Source of the DNA: Myrica gale | Lineage: Eukaryota > Streptophyta > Magnoliopsida > Fagales > Myricaceae | Direction of reading: 5' to 3' | Assembly (NCBI GenBank): GCA_963930655.1 | Contig: OZ005602.1 | Coordinates: 3,913,501-3,977,500 of the forward strand | Length of the DNA: 64,000 nucleotides | Program-made: the position numbers and the translations under genes | In this document: positions 1 through 12,600 of the stretch, piece by piece | Numbering within the stretch: position 1 is the stretch's first letter | Layout of the letters: every line of letters begins with the position of its first letter | The notes under the pieces: generated by a model | The model's database searches: none | What the model saw: only the letters and a program-made list of their open reading frames with translations | What the model was told of the DNA's origin: nothing

Positions 1-752
1 CAGCGCGGCAATAGGCGTGGATTAAGCCCCACTCCAAGGTAACAAGGACGACAGGATTCGATGCAGGCGTTTGGATATATATATACATATATATGGCAGA
101 GAGATTATTTAAATTTTTTTAAGTGGAACTCTGAACGCAAAACTGGTTTGAACAAAGGGTCAAAAATTGGAACGGGAGTCTGCATGATTCTTGAAGACGT
201 GCAATAGGTTGGCAGGCGGCAGTCGTAGGCTTGCAGCAGCGTAATCCCGTCGGCAAATAGGAGGCTTAGGCTTGCAGCGGCGTAATCCCAACGGCAGTTG
301 CAGGCTTGTAGTAGAGAAGCTCATCGGCCCAAGCAAGAAGAGAGGATTGAAAGAGGTAGAGAGTGGCACTGCTGCAGAGACAAGAGGCGGAGAGAGCTTA
401 GAGCAGTGAGGCGTAGGTCGAGAGAGAAGAGTAGAGGTTGGAGGCGTGAAAGTGCCGCACTAGAGTTCATTAGGATTTGGGGGAAATGTTAAAATTTGTA
501 TCGAAATGGTGTAGTTTTGATACACATTTTATTTTTATTATTTTATATATATCTCATGACCTCCGGCAATCATGTTGTCATGTATAATAACTGGGTCATG
601 AGAACACACGCTCATTTACCTCTGCTAGATCATGCAGACTTCCTTGGCCCAGAATCTACAAAAACGTATAGACTGAGAGTAAACCTGAAAAGAAAGAAAA
701 AAAGAGAGCACATAGTTCACTTACACCAAAAGCAGGTCCTTCGCCAACAAAC

Positions 753-1051
753 TTATTTCTTTGAGTGGGTTTGATAGTCGGGTCCAACAGCACGCGAGCC
801 CGTGTTTATATAAGGCCCTCGGAAAGTTGCCTGTGGTGGCAGAGGCTTTGATGGGTCAATAACAGGCTGTCTTGATGACCTGAATCATATAAAACATGTC
901 ATTCTTATTGATGCAACCGAATACAATCTCCAAAAGAACAGACATTATAGAAAGCAGTTTACTTACGCCATATAAAAGGGAAAAATGCCAAGCCTGCAGA
1001 TGCAAAAGCTAGTAAGCCAGCGGCAACAATAACATTGCGTGATCTTGACAT
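753..1051 (-). CDS. Small conserved plant membrane-protein gene, two exons, apparent frame slip
   Basis: Exon 1 (967-1051) starts MSRSRNVIVAAGLLAFASAG, a hydrophobic N-terminal segment. It ends at a good GTAAGT donor (966-961). Exon 2 (753-879) follows a CAG acceptor and reads SSRQPVIDPSKPLPPQATF, then a RGPYINTGSRAVGPDYQ stretch ending in KK and a stop. This resembles a plant family of about 70 residues with one membrane anchor and a Pro-rich conserved tail; I know no function for it. The catch is phase: exon 1 is 85 nt and exon 2 needs two carried bases, so the join is out of frame by one. From memory the family reads LAFPFYMA before SSR; here a TTTTT run looks two bases too long. It could be a recent pseudogene, a sequence error in a homopolymer, or a missed splice site. 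The two exons themselves are clear. Confidence 0.5.
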
Positions 1052-1099
1052 TGTATGTTATTGAAGCAGATTAAAAGTATAACCTGAAAGAAGAAGCTT

Positions 1100-1589
1100 C
1101 AGTGAGGTTGTTCACTAAAAAAGAACCTTAGAGGGTATATCTCAAGCTTGCTTAGGTTGTGAGTGATGTGCCCAAAAAATACTTGTACGATTCTCTAGCA
1201 CCCGGAAGCTAGAGTGTATGCTATTTGGAAGATAGTAGGAAAACTTCAATGCTCGGTGAAAGAGTTTGAGGGGTGGATGTGGGCGGGTTTGTCGAACTAC
1301 CTAAAAATCTCGTGTTTGCTTTTCTAAGCCTTCTCTTTACATTTAGAACTTATTTAATTATTACATCAATATTCCTGGGCTAAATTAGACTTTACTTAGC
1401 AAACACGATATTGGGGGTTAAAACTGAAAATATTTGGAAACCCAATTCACCCCTTAGTTGCCTTAATCCTAGGAATTACATATTCAACATGAGATGCAAA
1501 CAAATAGTTCATTGCATATACTTTTGCCATCAAGACTCCCTGGTAACAAAATGGGCTCTCAAATTTCAATACGTTTATGGATTCAAACA
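1100..1589. other. Intergenic, nothing recognised
   Basis: AT-rich sequence upstream of the small minus-strand gene. It should hold that gene's promoter, but no motif is clear enough to call. Short open frames here have no recognisable family features. Confidence 0.4.
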
Positions 1590-2290
1590 TGCAGCAACTC
1601 GTTTGGGAGGCTACACATGGTTGGATTTTGGCTACGAATAATTTAAAGAGGAAAGGTGTTTATGTGATTGACTGGTGCCATTTGTGCAAGGGTGATGGGG
1701 AATCCGTTAACAAATAGCACCAATCAATCACACAAACATCTCTCCTCCTTAAATTATCTATAGTCAAAATCCTACCATCTGTAGCCTCCCAAATGAAGAA
1801 AAAAAAAACTCTTGTAGAGACTTTGGACCTCCAAACCCCGTGCCAAGGGAAAATCTATAAAGTACCACAAGCAATATAACTATAGAAGGATTTGATTGAT
1901 AAAATACCAACCAAAACAACTTGTCATCATTCCCTCTTCGAATCGCCTTCTCATAAAGAGTAGAGAAAAAAACCGACAACTCCTCCACTTCCCAATCATT
2001 CGCATGTCTAGTAAACTAAACATTCCAGACTAAGTAGCTAAAAATATCCATAGTACAATTCGCCACCACTGCGTCCTAATTCCAAGAAAGGAAAAATAGT
2101 AAGGGAAAAAATAGCTACTCAATGTTCTATCACTACACCAACAATCATGCCAAAAACTAACTCTTTGGCAATTATCCACTACAATCCGATTGTGCTCTCT
2201 AAAAGACTCTCACCCCTTGCTAATGTGCTTCCAAGGGCTCACCCCATTAGAGCCTTGTGAGCACAAAATGCTCCAGCCGCCTGCCGTGGC
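1590..2290. mobile_element. LINE fragments in inverted orientation (reverse-transcriptase zinc-binding region)
   Basis: On the plus strand, 1599-1711 encodes the start of the zinc-binding region that follows plant L1-type reverse transcriptase (NLKRKGVYVIDWCHLCKGDG). On the minus strand, 1713-1790 encodes the same stretch (NLRRRDVCVIDWCY), and the coding similarity runs back to about 2290. The two copies meet near 1712 and form a long imperfect hairpin. Both are decayed with interrupted frames. Neither outer end shows a poly(A) tail, so this is not a simple twin-primed insertion; two separate insertions or an inverted duplication are more likely. Confidence 0.65.
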
Positions 2291-3292
2291 ACCTATACCT
2301 ATTGGATTGGTATTCTTAATTATAGGTATCTAATTAATCTTATTGTAGCCCTTAAAGCTCACAATAATTAACAATGTTTGTATAATAGAGTTTAATTTTT
2401 TTTTTTTTAAAATTAAGAGAACTTCATGCTACAGATGTTGATATTTGATGTGTACGAATATAAAGTGTAAATTGTGATGATTATATTATATAAAGATGTA
2501 GTCCATTATGCTTTTTATGGAATATAAGTCTCTCTAAACCAAAACCACCCTGAGTCTTTTCTCTTTTGACTATTGTAATGGAAGCTTATAAATAAAGCCT
2601 CATTTGTACTCTAATACTTACACCATTGAGAGTATACCCTGTCTTGTAGACTAAACCTTTCTCTATTAAATGTAGATCTATATAAAAGAACTTAAATGTC
2701 TATACCCTGTCTTGGCCTTTTTTATAGTCTTTTTTTTTAAAAAAAATTTAGATTTGAATAATTTGTATGATTGTGCATACATAGAGTTCATTTATCTTTT
2801 TTTGTAGATTTCGGATTAAATCCCTTCCACATTATTATCTTTCTACAAATGCTGTAGGTGACCTCTTATTGGCAATCTAGCATTTGAGCTTCTTCCAGTT
2901 AACTACATCCTCCTTCAAAGATAACCCACGGCTTTTTGCATTCTTCAGGCGTATACGTATTGAGGTTGAAATTGGAAGACAAGCCGACGAAAACAGCAAA
3001 ACCATATCTTAACACTTTGAAACATGCATCAATCCCCACCCATGTACAAAAGGCATATAAATTTACAGCAAAAGATCCTTGCAGTTGCAAGCACCCAAGG
3101 AGATCAAACATTGCGTCTTATCAACTTCAACTCATAACGTTAAAATCAAAATTTTCAAATAAATTCCGGAAAATGTGGCCCATCAAATCCAAGAATCTTA
3201 TACCAGTACCTGGATCTTGATTCATCCTTATTTGTGTGATAATCTTCGTGGCTCTCAGTAAAAATGATGGAAAATTTGACTAGCAGATGTAA
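2291..3292. other. Intergenic, AT-rich, nothing recognised
   Basis: A spacer with oligo(T/A) runs at 2397-2409 and 2733-2746. The opposed open frames around 2899-3220 overlap each other and show no domain, codon bias or splice structure that supports a gene. Confidence 0.4.
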
Positions 3293-4117
3293 CCATGTAT
3301 TTAGTCAACAATCGAAATCAATCTTTGAGGTCAATTCAAATAGGAGCAACGCCTACCCAACTAACATCAGATAGTAATCATCCATTAAAGATATGAAGCT
3401 TAAAAGATCAACAGCAGCACACTAATAATATCCTAATTCTGTGATCTCCAATAAGAAAGACCAGAACCACAGAGCACTGAAACAACTATATCAATCAAAA
3501 TCCACCATCGACACAAAACTCCCAACATAAAAGAAAGTACACCAGAGGTACACTAACATATATAACATATATGTGTGCAGCAGCACCAGTGACCAAGTAT
3601 AAAATTCCCCAAACAGGAGAATTAACAGTACAGATAACAAAGCCAGGTTTAAACATCTAACGATTTTTTAGGCAAACATAGACAAGTTGCTTGGTAATTC
3701 ATCTATTCCATGTATTTAGTCAACAATCGAAATCAATCTTTGAGGTCAATTCAAATAGGAGCAACGCCTACCCAATTAACATCAGATAGTAATCATCCAT
3801 TACAGATATGAAGCTTAAAAGATCAACAGCAGCACACTAATAATATCCTAATTCTGTGATCTCCAATAAGAAAGACCAGAACCACAGAGCACTGAAACAA
3901 CTTTATCAATCAAAATCCACCACCGACACAAAACTCCCAACATAAAAGAAAGTACACCAGAGGTACACTAACATATATGTGTGCAGCAGCACCAGTGACC
4001 AAGTATAAAATTCCCCAAACAGGAGAATTAACAGTACAGATAACAAAGGCAGGTTTAAACATCTAACGATTTTTTAGGCAAACATAGACAAGTTGCTTGG
4101 TAATTCATCTATTCCAT
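3293..4117. repeat. Tandem duplication, period 415 bp, 3' of CKS
   Basis: Copy 1 is 3293-3707 and copy 2 is 3708-4117. The sequence starting CCATGTATTTAGTCAACAAT repeats almost perfectly. The second copy has lost about 9 bp of an ATATAACAT stretch and carries a few substitutions. The high identity implies a recent event. It lies 37 bp beyond the CKS stop codon on the minus strand, so it may fall in the CKS 3' UTR or polyadenylation region. Confidence 0.93.
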
Positions 4118-4153
4118 TTCTAGAGTTCAAAAGTAAATTGCATGAAATGGTGG

Positions 4154-4895
4154 TCACTTAGCAAGCAAGTTCTGCTGGGCCTGGTTCTCTTGCTGCTGCT
4201 GATAGTTCAGAGGTCTTCTAAAGAGCATGATGTGTGGCTCAGGGCGATGAATCGCATAGTGGACCCACCCACGGCTTTGCTGAACGCCAATCGCACGCCA
4301 TTCATTCTAAAAGAAAGGGCATAATCAAAATAAATTCAAAGTATTCAGACATCCATGCCTACTACTTCTACTTTCAAGAATAGGGAGAAATAGAAAAGTA
4401 CAGAGGATAGACAAACTCACATCGAATAGAATCTTATAATTGCAGTGATTAAACTGATTTCTTCAAAGAATAGAAATTCCAGTTACGCGTACGTTTACTA
4501 CCTTCGCAGAATTTTTTTGACGGATTCATTGTTGTCTTCATCCGATTGGCCTCGTTTGTGGCTTGATTTAGCGTTTTTAGGTATACGTCACGCCAATTCT
4601 TGGCGATGTGAAGGCTTATGGTGATTACGGATTAATAAAAGAAAACGGAAAATGTGTTAGTATCACAAACCCTAATTACTCACTTCAGAGAGGAGCCGAT
4701 TCTTGGGAAGCAGTTTCGCCACTTCGGGAGGAAGTACAACATGCCTTTACGGACAATCAGAGACAAGATTTCAGCTTATTTAGGAACCAACAAGAACAAG
4801 AAAATGAAAGAATTTGAAAATTTCATGAACGAAGAGATGTACCGGTACTCGTAAGTGTCATCGAAATACTTCTCGGAGTACTGGATCTGACCCAT
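4154..4895 (-). CDS. CKS1: Cyclin-dependent kinase regulatory subunit (CKS/Suc1 family)
   Basis: Coding sequence is complement(join(4154..4306, 4684..4744, 4843..4895)), giving exactly 88 residues, the usual plant CKS length. Exon 1 begins [18 protein letters not shown], exon 2 gives [20 protein letters not shown], and exon 3 holds [20 protein letters not shown], then [13 protein letters not shown] and a Gln-rich tail ending NLLAK. All junctions have GT..AG and keep frame. CKS proteins bind CDKs and act as phosphate-reading adaptors that promote multisite phosphorylation in the cell cycle. The HxPEPH hinge segment and the anion-site residues (R in the YEYR region, SRGW) are present, so the protein looks functional. 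A tandem duplication abuts the 3' side. Confidence 0.96.
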
Positions 4896-6127
4896 TTCTT
4901 GTTCCGTTACGCTTTGCTCTCAAAGAACCACTAGCGCTCGCTGCTTCGCAACTCGAATCTGTCAGAATATCGCACGAATTCGATCGGAGTAAATGAAACG
5001 ATATTACGAAATTTTGCACAAGACGAGCTTATGCATAACAACTTGAGGAGTGCGCAAAGAAAGAGACGAAAGAATTAAGTATGACCTTACAAATGACAGG
5101 AGTAATCGAACGACGCCCGGAGAGATATAGAGAGATAGGGAGAGCAGAGATAGGGACTGGTAAGGGAGTAAAGTGGGTTTTAGAAATTGGGAAAAGGCAC
5201 AACTGGAGTCCGGGGCAGGACGTAAATTTGTTTCTTTAAAAGGCCGTTTTACGTGCTTAGAAAAAGAAGAAGTAAAAAGGCCGTTCTATACTTCTATGTC
5301 AACACCGGTTGGGCCTTTTTTTTGAATTTCAAACTTCCAATTTTTCCGGTTCGGTTCGCAACGGATATAAACATAGTATTCAAACATTCAAAAGCGTGGT
5401 ACGCCAGCGGTAGAATTATATGAAACGTGTGCTCATTTTGCGTTTCGTCGCAATGACTTGGTCGCTAATGATAATTGCCTCCTTTCGATGACCAGAAAAG
5501 GAATCCAAAAAAAAAAGGTGCCTTTATGATGGCATGGCCAAATTTGGCATGAAAAGAAAATGCGACCTTGATATGCTATTGGTCAATTTGCGTTTCGGGA
5601 CAAACGTCCCCGGTGCCCGACATCAATCACTTGGGGGCGGCGTCGGTTACTAGTGGCGTACCACCCTCCTTACAGTCCATTTACAAAAAGGCATTTGAGA
5701 ATAAGGTATTTGTTTGTCAAAATTTTAGAAAATATTTTTAAAATTTTGAGATCTTTATTTTATTGAGATTTATTGGAGTGTGAAAAATATAATTTAGGTG
5801 TAAAAATTAAAAAATTTATAATGCATTTGACTTGCCTGAATTGTTGAGACCCCAAATTATTGGCTAAACAAACATGTCCTAAACTAGCTGTGCTTTGTTC
5901 TCGGGTTGGCTACGAGCTATTCCTGAGTTTCATCAATCATTAAGGTGTAGTCTGGATTGAAAATTTTGAAATGATGAAAATTTTAGTGTATTGAGATTAG
6001 TAAAATAAAGATATTTTATGAAAATTAATAAAAAATAGAGTTTTAATAAAAAAGAATGATTTGATAATGAGATTATTTTTTTATTTTTTAATCAGTTGCC
6101 GAAATTTTCAGCAGCGACGCCCACTAA
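4896..6127. other. CKS upstream region and AT-rich spacer
   Basis: 4896-5230 holds the presumed CKS 5' UTR and promoter, including a GA-rich stretch near 5125-5150. From about 5690 onward the DNA is AT-rich with short repeat-like stretches. One near 5950-6070 is related in composition to the small elements nearby. No coding potential was seen. Confidence 0.4.
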
Positions 6128-6300
6128 GGTTATGTTTGTGTTGTAAAATTTTTTGTATTGAATTTAGTGTTGGTATTGAGTTTAGTAAAAAAGTGAAGAG
6201 ATGTAATTTTTTATATTTTTTGATGTGAGAGAGATTATATTGTATTATTTTATTAGAAGTTAGTGAAATATTTTGTAAAATATTTGGTGCAAACGCAGCC
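6128..6300. mobile_element. Harbinger/Tourist-like MITE, 173 bp
   Basis: The element starts GGTTATGTTTGTGTTG and ends TTGGTGCAAACGCAGCC, which gives imperfect terminal inverted repeats of the GGYTRYGTTTG type. It is flanked by TAA on both sides (6125-6127 and 6301-6303), the 3-bp TNA-type target duplication of PIF/Harbinger elements. It is internally AT-rich with no coding capacity. Two relatives lie at 17084 and 43574. Confidence 0.75.
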
Positions 6301-6670
6301 TAAATTGACGAAGACAACAGGGTCCCCAAAACAGGAATAGAGACAGAAGCAAGAACAGTGATACTACCCATTGAACACATCTATCGAGGTTCATATCCAT
6401 TTAACTTCCCAAAATTTTTCAAAGTTCTTCCAAAACCCTGCTCTAGCTTTCTACAGATTGAATTGACTAAAGTCTCTCTCCTCTCATTCCTGTGCTGCAA
6501 AAAGAAATATCAGCTTCTAAATTCGGTATAATGTCTAATTTCTGTACACCAAAGGACAAAACATCATATACATCAACGGAAAATGCTGTGCAAAATAGGG
6601 GCTTCTCCATTTCACAAAAAAAAAATAATAAAAAAATTCCAGGAACTCCTAGCACCTTCGATCTACTAAT

Positions 6671-9600
6671 TCAGCAATCAGGGACTGGCTTCTGCAGGAC
6701 TGATGTTCCTTGGAAGATCACCATATGGTAATCTTTCTTGTACTCGTTAAGCTGCAACACAGATATATACACATTTATCTTAAGTTTGTTTGTGCATCCA
6801 AACAGAAAATGTCGAAAAACACACCTCGTCTTGGGTTAATTTGTTAAAACCAAATTTCTTTGTCCATATTGATTCCGCTTCCTCAGCCGCTGGTAACACA
6901 AAGTTTTTCACATTCAAAGAGCAAAGGAGCCTTTCAATGCAAGAGAACAATGCCTGGAAGTAACCCTACCATCGTGCCATTCATCAAGTCAGAATAGTTT
7001 CCACCATGCCAAAAGCAGGGGGGAACTAAAGAAAAAAAGAAACGAAACTGGGGACATTTTGGGGAGATCCCATCCCAAGAATAATTGAAGAGAGTTAAAG
7101 AAGGGGAGGGGGTGCATTCTAGCAGTAGTGGAACAATAGGGAGCTCATCACCTTTCCTTGATAATCAGTATCAGTAGCTACTAGAGGAAGCTCTGCTACT
7201 TCTTGCCCAAATATACGGAACATTCCAGCTGACACGACTGACTGGCTGCAATATAAGAAAAAAAGTATCACAATAATATATCTATTCTACAACATTATGT
7301 ACTTGAACACGAGGCCTATTAGGAAGTTATGCTTCTTACTTGACTGTCAGTACAGCACAGTAGACTCCACCAAAGTCTTGGCCCCGGATATTCCTTCTGT
7401 AAAACCAATTGACATAAAGGTCACATAGGTGCTAAATAATCATAAGCAGAGCAAGCAAGGTGGTAGACTGCAAACACAGGTATGTATAATTGAAAACTAG
7501 AATTGCTCACCCATAAATCATTGAAGGAATGAAGTCACGGCCTGATGCGGAATCCACTATAGGGTCAAAACGTTCCTAGAGCATGAAATGAAGGCAATAA
7601 AATTAGTATTTTACATAAGGATATTTTTAGGTTACCAAATATGGCGGAATATCACAATGACAGTAAGACAGTTAAAAAGCACAAAAGACATGGTCAATGA
7701 CTAAATACAGCGTGAGAACATGTGTGTCGTACCCCCACACAATAGATGCTGTAACAGGCTTCTCATTATCAAAACCTACTAGATATCCTTCACTCTTAAG
7801 TCGTGTACTATAATGGAACTAACAATTTTTCTTTTCCACATGTAAGGAATAAAACAAGCATATTAATGTAACAGAGGCATACTCACGTGAAAAATAGAAA
7901 CAGCCTTTGAAAGCAACTGTCTGGTTTCATAAGACGAGGCCAATTTCCAATTAAGAACCCTCCATCTTATATCAACCTTAGCCTCATTGTCCGAAACTTT
8001 CTCTTCATGCTTTTTCCTTATTGCAGTCAAAAGTGAGTCTGAAAGCTTCTGCTCTCCAAGACCTACCAAATTCTCCAACGTAGAATGAATATGGTCGCAA
8101 TCTCTGCAACAGAACCACTTCCCTTTTGGCAATTCCTGGTGTATAAGTGTTTGTCAGCATTTGAACATTAAAAATAAAAAGTAATTATGGTTTCAATAGA
8201 GATGCAAAATATAACAGGATTCCCACCTGGAGATTTTCCATTTCATGATCCCTCAGACAACCAACATGATATTCCTTCTCACACTGAGGGAAGAATATGG
8301 ATAATTAGCAACGTAAATACACAAAAAATAAATGCAAACCATTTCAAATGTAAGACTTGCCAAGCCCAGATATATTCTGAATATAAACTACCTGATCACA
8401 GAAAATAACCGTGCGAGGACCAAAATTTTTGCTGAAATCATGGCCCCTGGAAGTATCAGGTAAAAAAATGTAATTAAAATCCCAATCTGAATGTGCAAAA
8501 TCAAAATTAATAGGATGAAGACAATACAATGTACCACATAAAAAATTACAAATTCCTGATATCCAGGAGAATACGAAGGTAGCCCCAGTTATAACATAAG
8601 GAATTAGCCAATCCGACAAACACTAACAAGTAATCACTGAAAGGCCCTTAAATTTCAATAATACTTCTGAGATGTCATACATGCATTGTGTATAGCTGCA
8701 GCTTGGTCCTAGATACATAGCACATCATTATCCTTCATTGACATTCATATACAAAAAAGGAAACTGACAAGGAATACAATGGAGCACATAGCACGTCATT
8801 TTCCTTCACTGACATTCATATACAAAAAAGGGAACTGACACCAGGAATACAATGGAGCATTTATAGACACTTTTGATAGCAAGTAAAATGAGTATAGAAC
8901 CTGCACAATGCACATCCGCCAAAGTCAACCTCCGGAGTTTTGACAATACGAATGCATCGCTTGGTTATCTGTTCTATAGGATCAACGCCAGCAACCCTTC
9001 CAGCTGCCACGGCATTAGCATTACGCTCCACAGATTTTTCTGTTTGGAACAAATTCTGGCAATATCTACAGTACCAAGTGCCAGTGGGAATCCTTGGTAG
9101 AGGAACACACTCTGCAATTGGCCAAAATAACTAACATCACAAATGCAACTTGAGCATATTGGAGGAAGCTGAACCACAATCTTATCCAAATCTGTGTCCA
9201 CTGAACGGTGATCAGTTTTAAGAACAATAGTGATTATCGATCCATCACAAGAAACCCAAGTGCATAGAATCAGCGTCTTTATCTTTTATTTGGTGGGTGC
9301 TAAAATGCAAATCCTAGTTGTGAGTCGTGACTTTGGGTTTGTTTTGTAATAACTAGGTCAACAAAGAAGTGAAATATATGTATAAATTTGCAATGCCAAA
9401 CACAATACACGCATTTCACGGCCATGTGTTTTATCTGTTTCACACGCACACGTAAAAAACACAGGAACAGGGTAGAAGGAAAAAGGAAAAAGAAAGACAG
9501 AACATAAGGCAATACATAAATGATGTCCGAACATGTTTTGACTTTTGAAATCTTCTTCCAATCATCCAATGTCACTAAAAATGAGAGAGCTGGAAATTAA

Positions 9601-12600
9601 TGAACCTAGCCCAGGCATTTATGACATCTGAGAATGAGATCCAACACAAAAGGTGCAATCTCTGTCCAGCTGTATCAGGTAAAGTCTATTAGTTAATACA
9701 TGAATACAGATGCTAGTGACACCCAAATGGACTGGAGCTGTGCCTTTCTAGCAACAGTTTTCCAGACTAAATTACTTCAGGATTTTTTTTATAAGGCAAT
9801 ATTATTAATAGAGAAAGAAAAAAGAAGAAACAGTACACAGGACTATACTGAGACCTCTAGCCCATACATGCAAGGAAACTAATAAAATCAAAAAACTCCG
9901 AAAAGGGAGAGCCCAACAAAGCATTCACCCACAAGAATAAGGTCTGCAAAAAATTTCCTCTCAAACCCTCCAAGGACACTGCCACACCCTCAAAACATCT
10001 CTTTTTTTTTTTGATAATTAAGCCAATTTTATTAAAAAGAAGAAAAGACAAAATACACGCGACAAAGGAGTCAACAGTACAAGAGAAAATACTGAGGACG
10101 CTCCCAAGAAGCAAACTAGAGAAGTCAACAAGACTCTCAACCCACAATCCAACAAAACCCTCATCCCACTATCCAACCAGACACACCCAAGAAACCCCAC
10201 CCGCCCACAAAGCCAACAAGACACCACAAAAGACCCCTAGCAGACAGCCCGCAACATTTACGTCATCTTAGCGAGAGCAAAAGACCCTTCATAATTAACC
10301 GAAGACTTCAACCCCTTCAACTCCCTGAGCATCCTCCCCCCTGACTTTCTGGACTTTTGCGGAATTAGCGACACCCGATTTTGTTCCAACGCAGCAAAGA
10401 GATCCCTCAGTTTTTCTTCTTGACCACCACACGACACCCCAACCATCTGACCCACCGAGGAAACCATGTCCAAAACCCACGCCGGAGATTCCCCCCCCCC
10501 CCACAGCTTTACCAGGGAAGCTTACCGACAAGGGTTGAGATTCGGGAGCTGGTTCCACCACCTCCAACAAAGACAACTCCCCTCCAAAAGTGCCCTCTGC
10601 TTCGCCCTCCTCAGGAACTCCAACCTCCAACACTGCCCGAGAACATTCCCCCTCCTCCAACCCACCGAGAATAACCCCCTCAGAAGAATCCAGCATCACC
10701 CGGTCCTTCTCGGCAACGCAACTCCCCGGATCGTGCAACTCCTCCAATGGGATCCCACACCTGAACTTCCCAGCCTGGAGATCGGCCAGATCTGGCACCG
10801 AAAAGGAGCCCCCCGTCGTCTCCGGCAAGCCAAGAGAGGAACGGGTTAATTCTGCTCCAACTGCAAGGGACTGTTCCGGCTCCGGAGGTTCGCCGGAACC
10901 CAATCATTAGCCCTCCTAACAAATTGAATATTCCACGAAAAACATCTCTCATTTCTCTCTCTCCATAAAATCCACCAAATACAAGAAGGGATCACTCTCC
11001 ATATAGCTAAGGCCCGAGGGTCATTAAAATCCCTATTCCAGCACATTAAAACGTCAGCTATCTTCTGAGGCATAACCCAATCGTAGTTCATTATAGAAAG
11101 CACAAAGGACCACAAATCCCTAGCAACCAGGCAGTGCAGCAAAATATGCTCAGTAGACTCCCCATCACTTTTGCAAAGATAGCACCAATCAAGCACATAC
11201 ACTCCCCTCCTCCTTGGCTTGTCAGTTGTAAGGATACTACCATGGGTGGCTTCCCAAACAAAGAAAGATGCCCTAGGCAGAGCCAAAGTCTTCCAAATCT
11301 GTCTCCAAGGGAAGCTCTCATCAAGAACCCCAACAAGGCACAAAAACCAAGATCTCACCGAAAAAACTCCATTCCTGGATCTCACTCATTTCATCTTATC
11401 TTCAACATGACTCCTCAAAACTTTGGAGTAAAGTAAAGAGAAGAGAGTCGAAAACTCCTCCAACTCCCAATCATTAGCCCTCCTAACAAATTGAATATTC
11501 CACGAAGAACTCCCGGAATCCCTCTCCAAACAGTCCGCCACCATCGCATCCTTATTGTAAGCAAGAGAGAATAAAGAAGGAAACATATCCTTTAAGGAAC
11601 TCTCACCGCACCAACGATCCTTCCAAAAAAGGACTCTTAGGCCACTACCCACCTCAAAGATCAGTAATAATGCCAGAGACATGAGAAGGGAATAAAAGTG
11701 GACCAAAGTGATATTAATGCAATAGTATTCTTTCTGCCCCCTGCCAGGACCAGGTCAGAGGGACCTGCACGCCGGGGGGGGATTTGTTGTTTCTCCTTTC
11801 GCAGCCTATACACTTCAAGGCATAACAGAATGACATCTAGGCATACTAGGGTAGCGCTCAATTAGAGGGTCTGCTTCATTCATTGCAATATCTCTTATAA
11901 TCTAATTTGTATCCCTTTCATTCGTTAAAATAGATCACCTCTCTTCTCACAAATAACCCAGAGGAGTTTTTGAACATAATGCCATAATTGCCTCAGTAGT
12001 TTGATTTTCACTACCAGGTAAAAGGTTCCAAAATCACAACTTATTCCATGACAAAAAACAAACAAACAGAAAACAAGAACTCACCTACGTGAAAGGCACG
12101 AGGGCACCCATCACAGCACAGAAGATCCCCCCCATCCTGACAGATGCTACAGAGGTCATCATTTTCATTGGCAGAGAATTTTCGACCCTTTGACAGAGAT
12201 ATAGACAGTTCATGAAGAGACACCCCATTAGATGTGTAAATGTGTAGGTAACTGCAAAACAAGAACAAGCCAAGTCAAACTAAGAAAAACACTACAGACA
12301 AAACTACGGCTTATTTCTAGTCAATTTCAAAAAAGCCCTCCTCAAAGTATGGATGGACCTGGCCCACAGAGGTCTCACCAACTGAATCAAGCCATTTGGC
12401 AAGAGTGTTTCGACTATCAGTCGCAAGACCACTATGGAGCCAAGACCATCTATTTAACCCCAACCACCCAATAATTTAAACAAACACTCACGGCTTTCGA
12501 CGTGATGCCCAACCAGCATGGGCTTCAAACTGGGAAGGGCTAACCTGCACGATTAAACGTAAATAAAGTCAATCTCTGGAAGGATATTCTACCAGAAAAA

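Noticed and set aside
1-500. Repeated GGCAGTTG / GCAGCGGCGTAATCCC phrases and short frames at the window start
   Set aside because: They look like a small local repeat cut by the window edge; too little sequence to assign.
10295-10903. Long minus-strand frame (202 codons) as a host exon
   Set aside because: It lies between LINE poly(A) and LINE ORF2 sequence and leads into a phrase typical of the LINE ORF1-ORF2 border.
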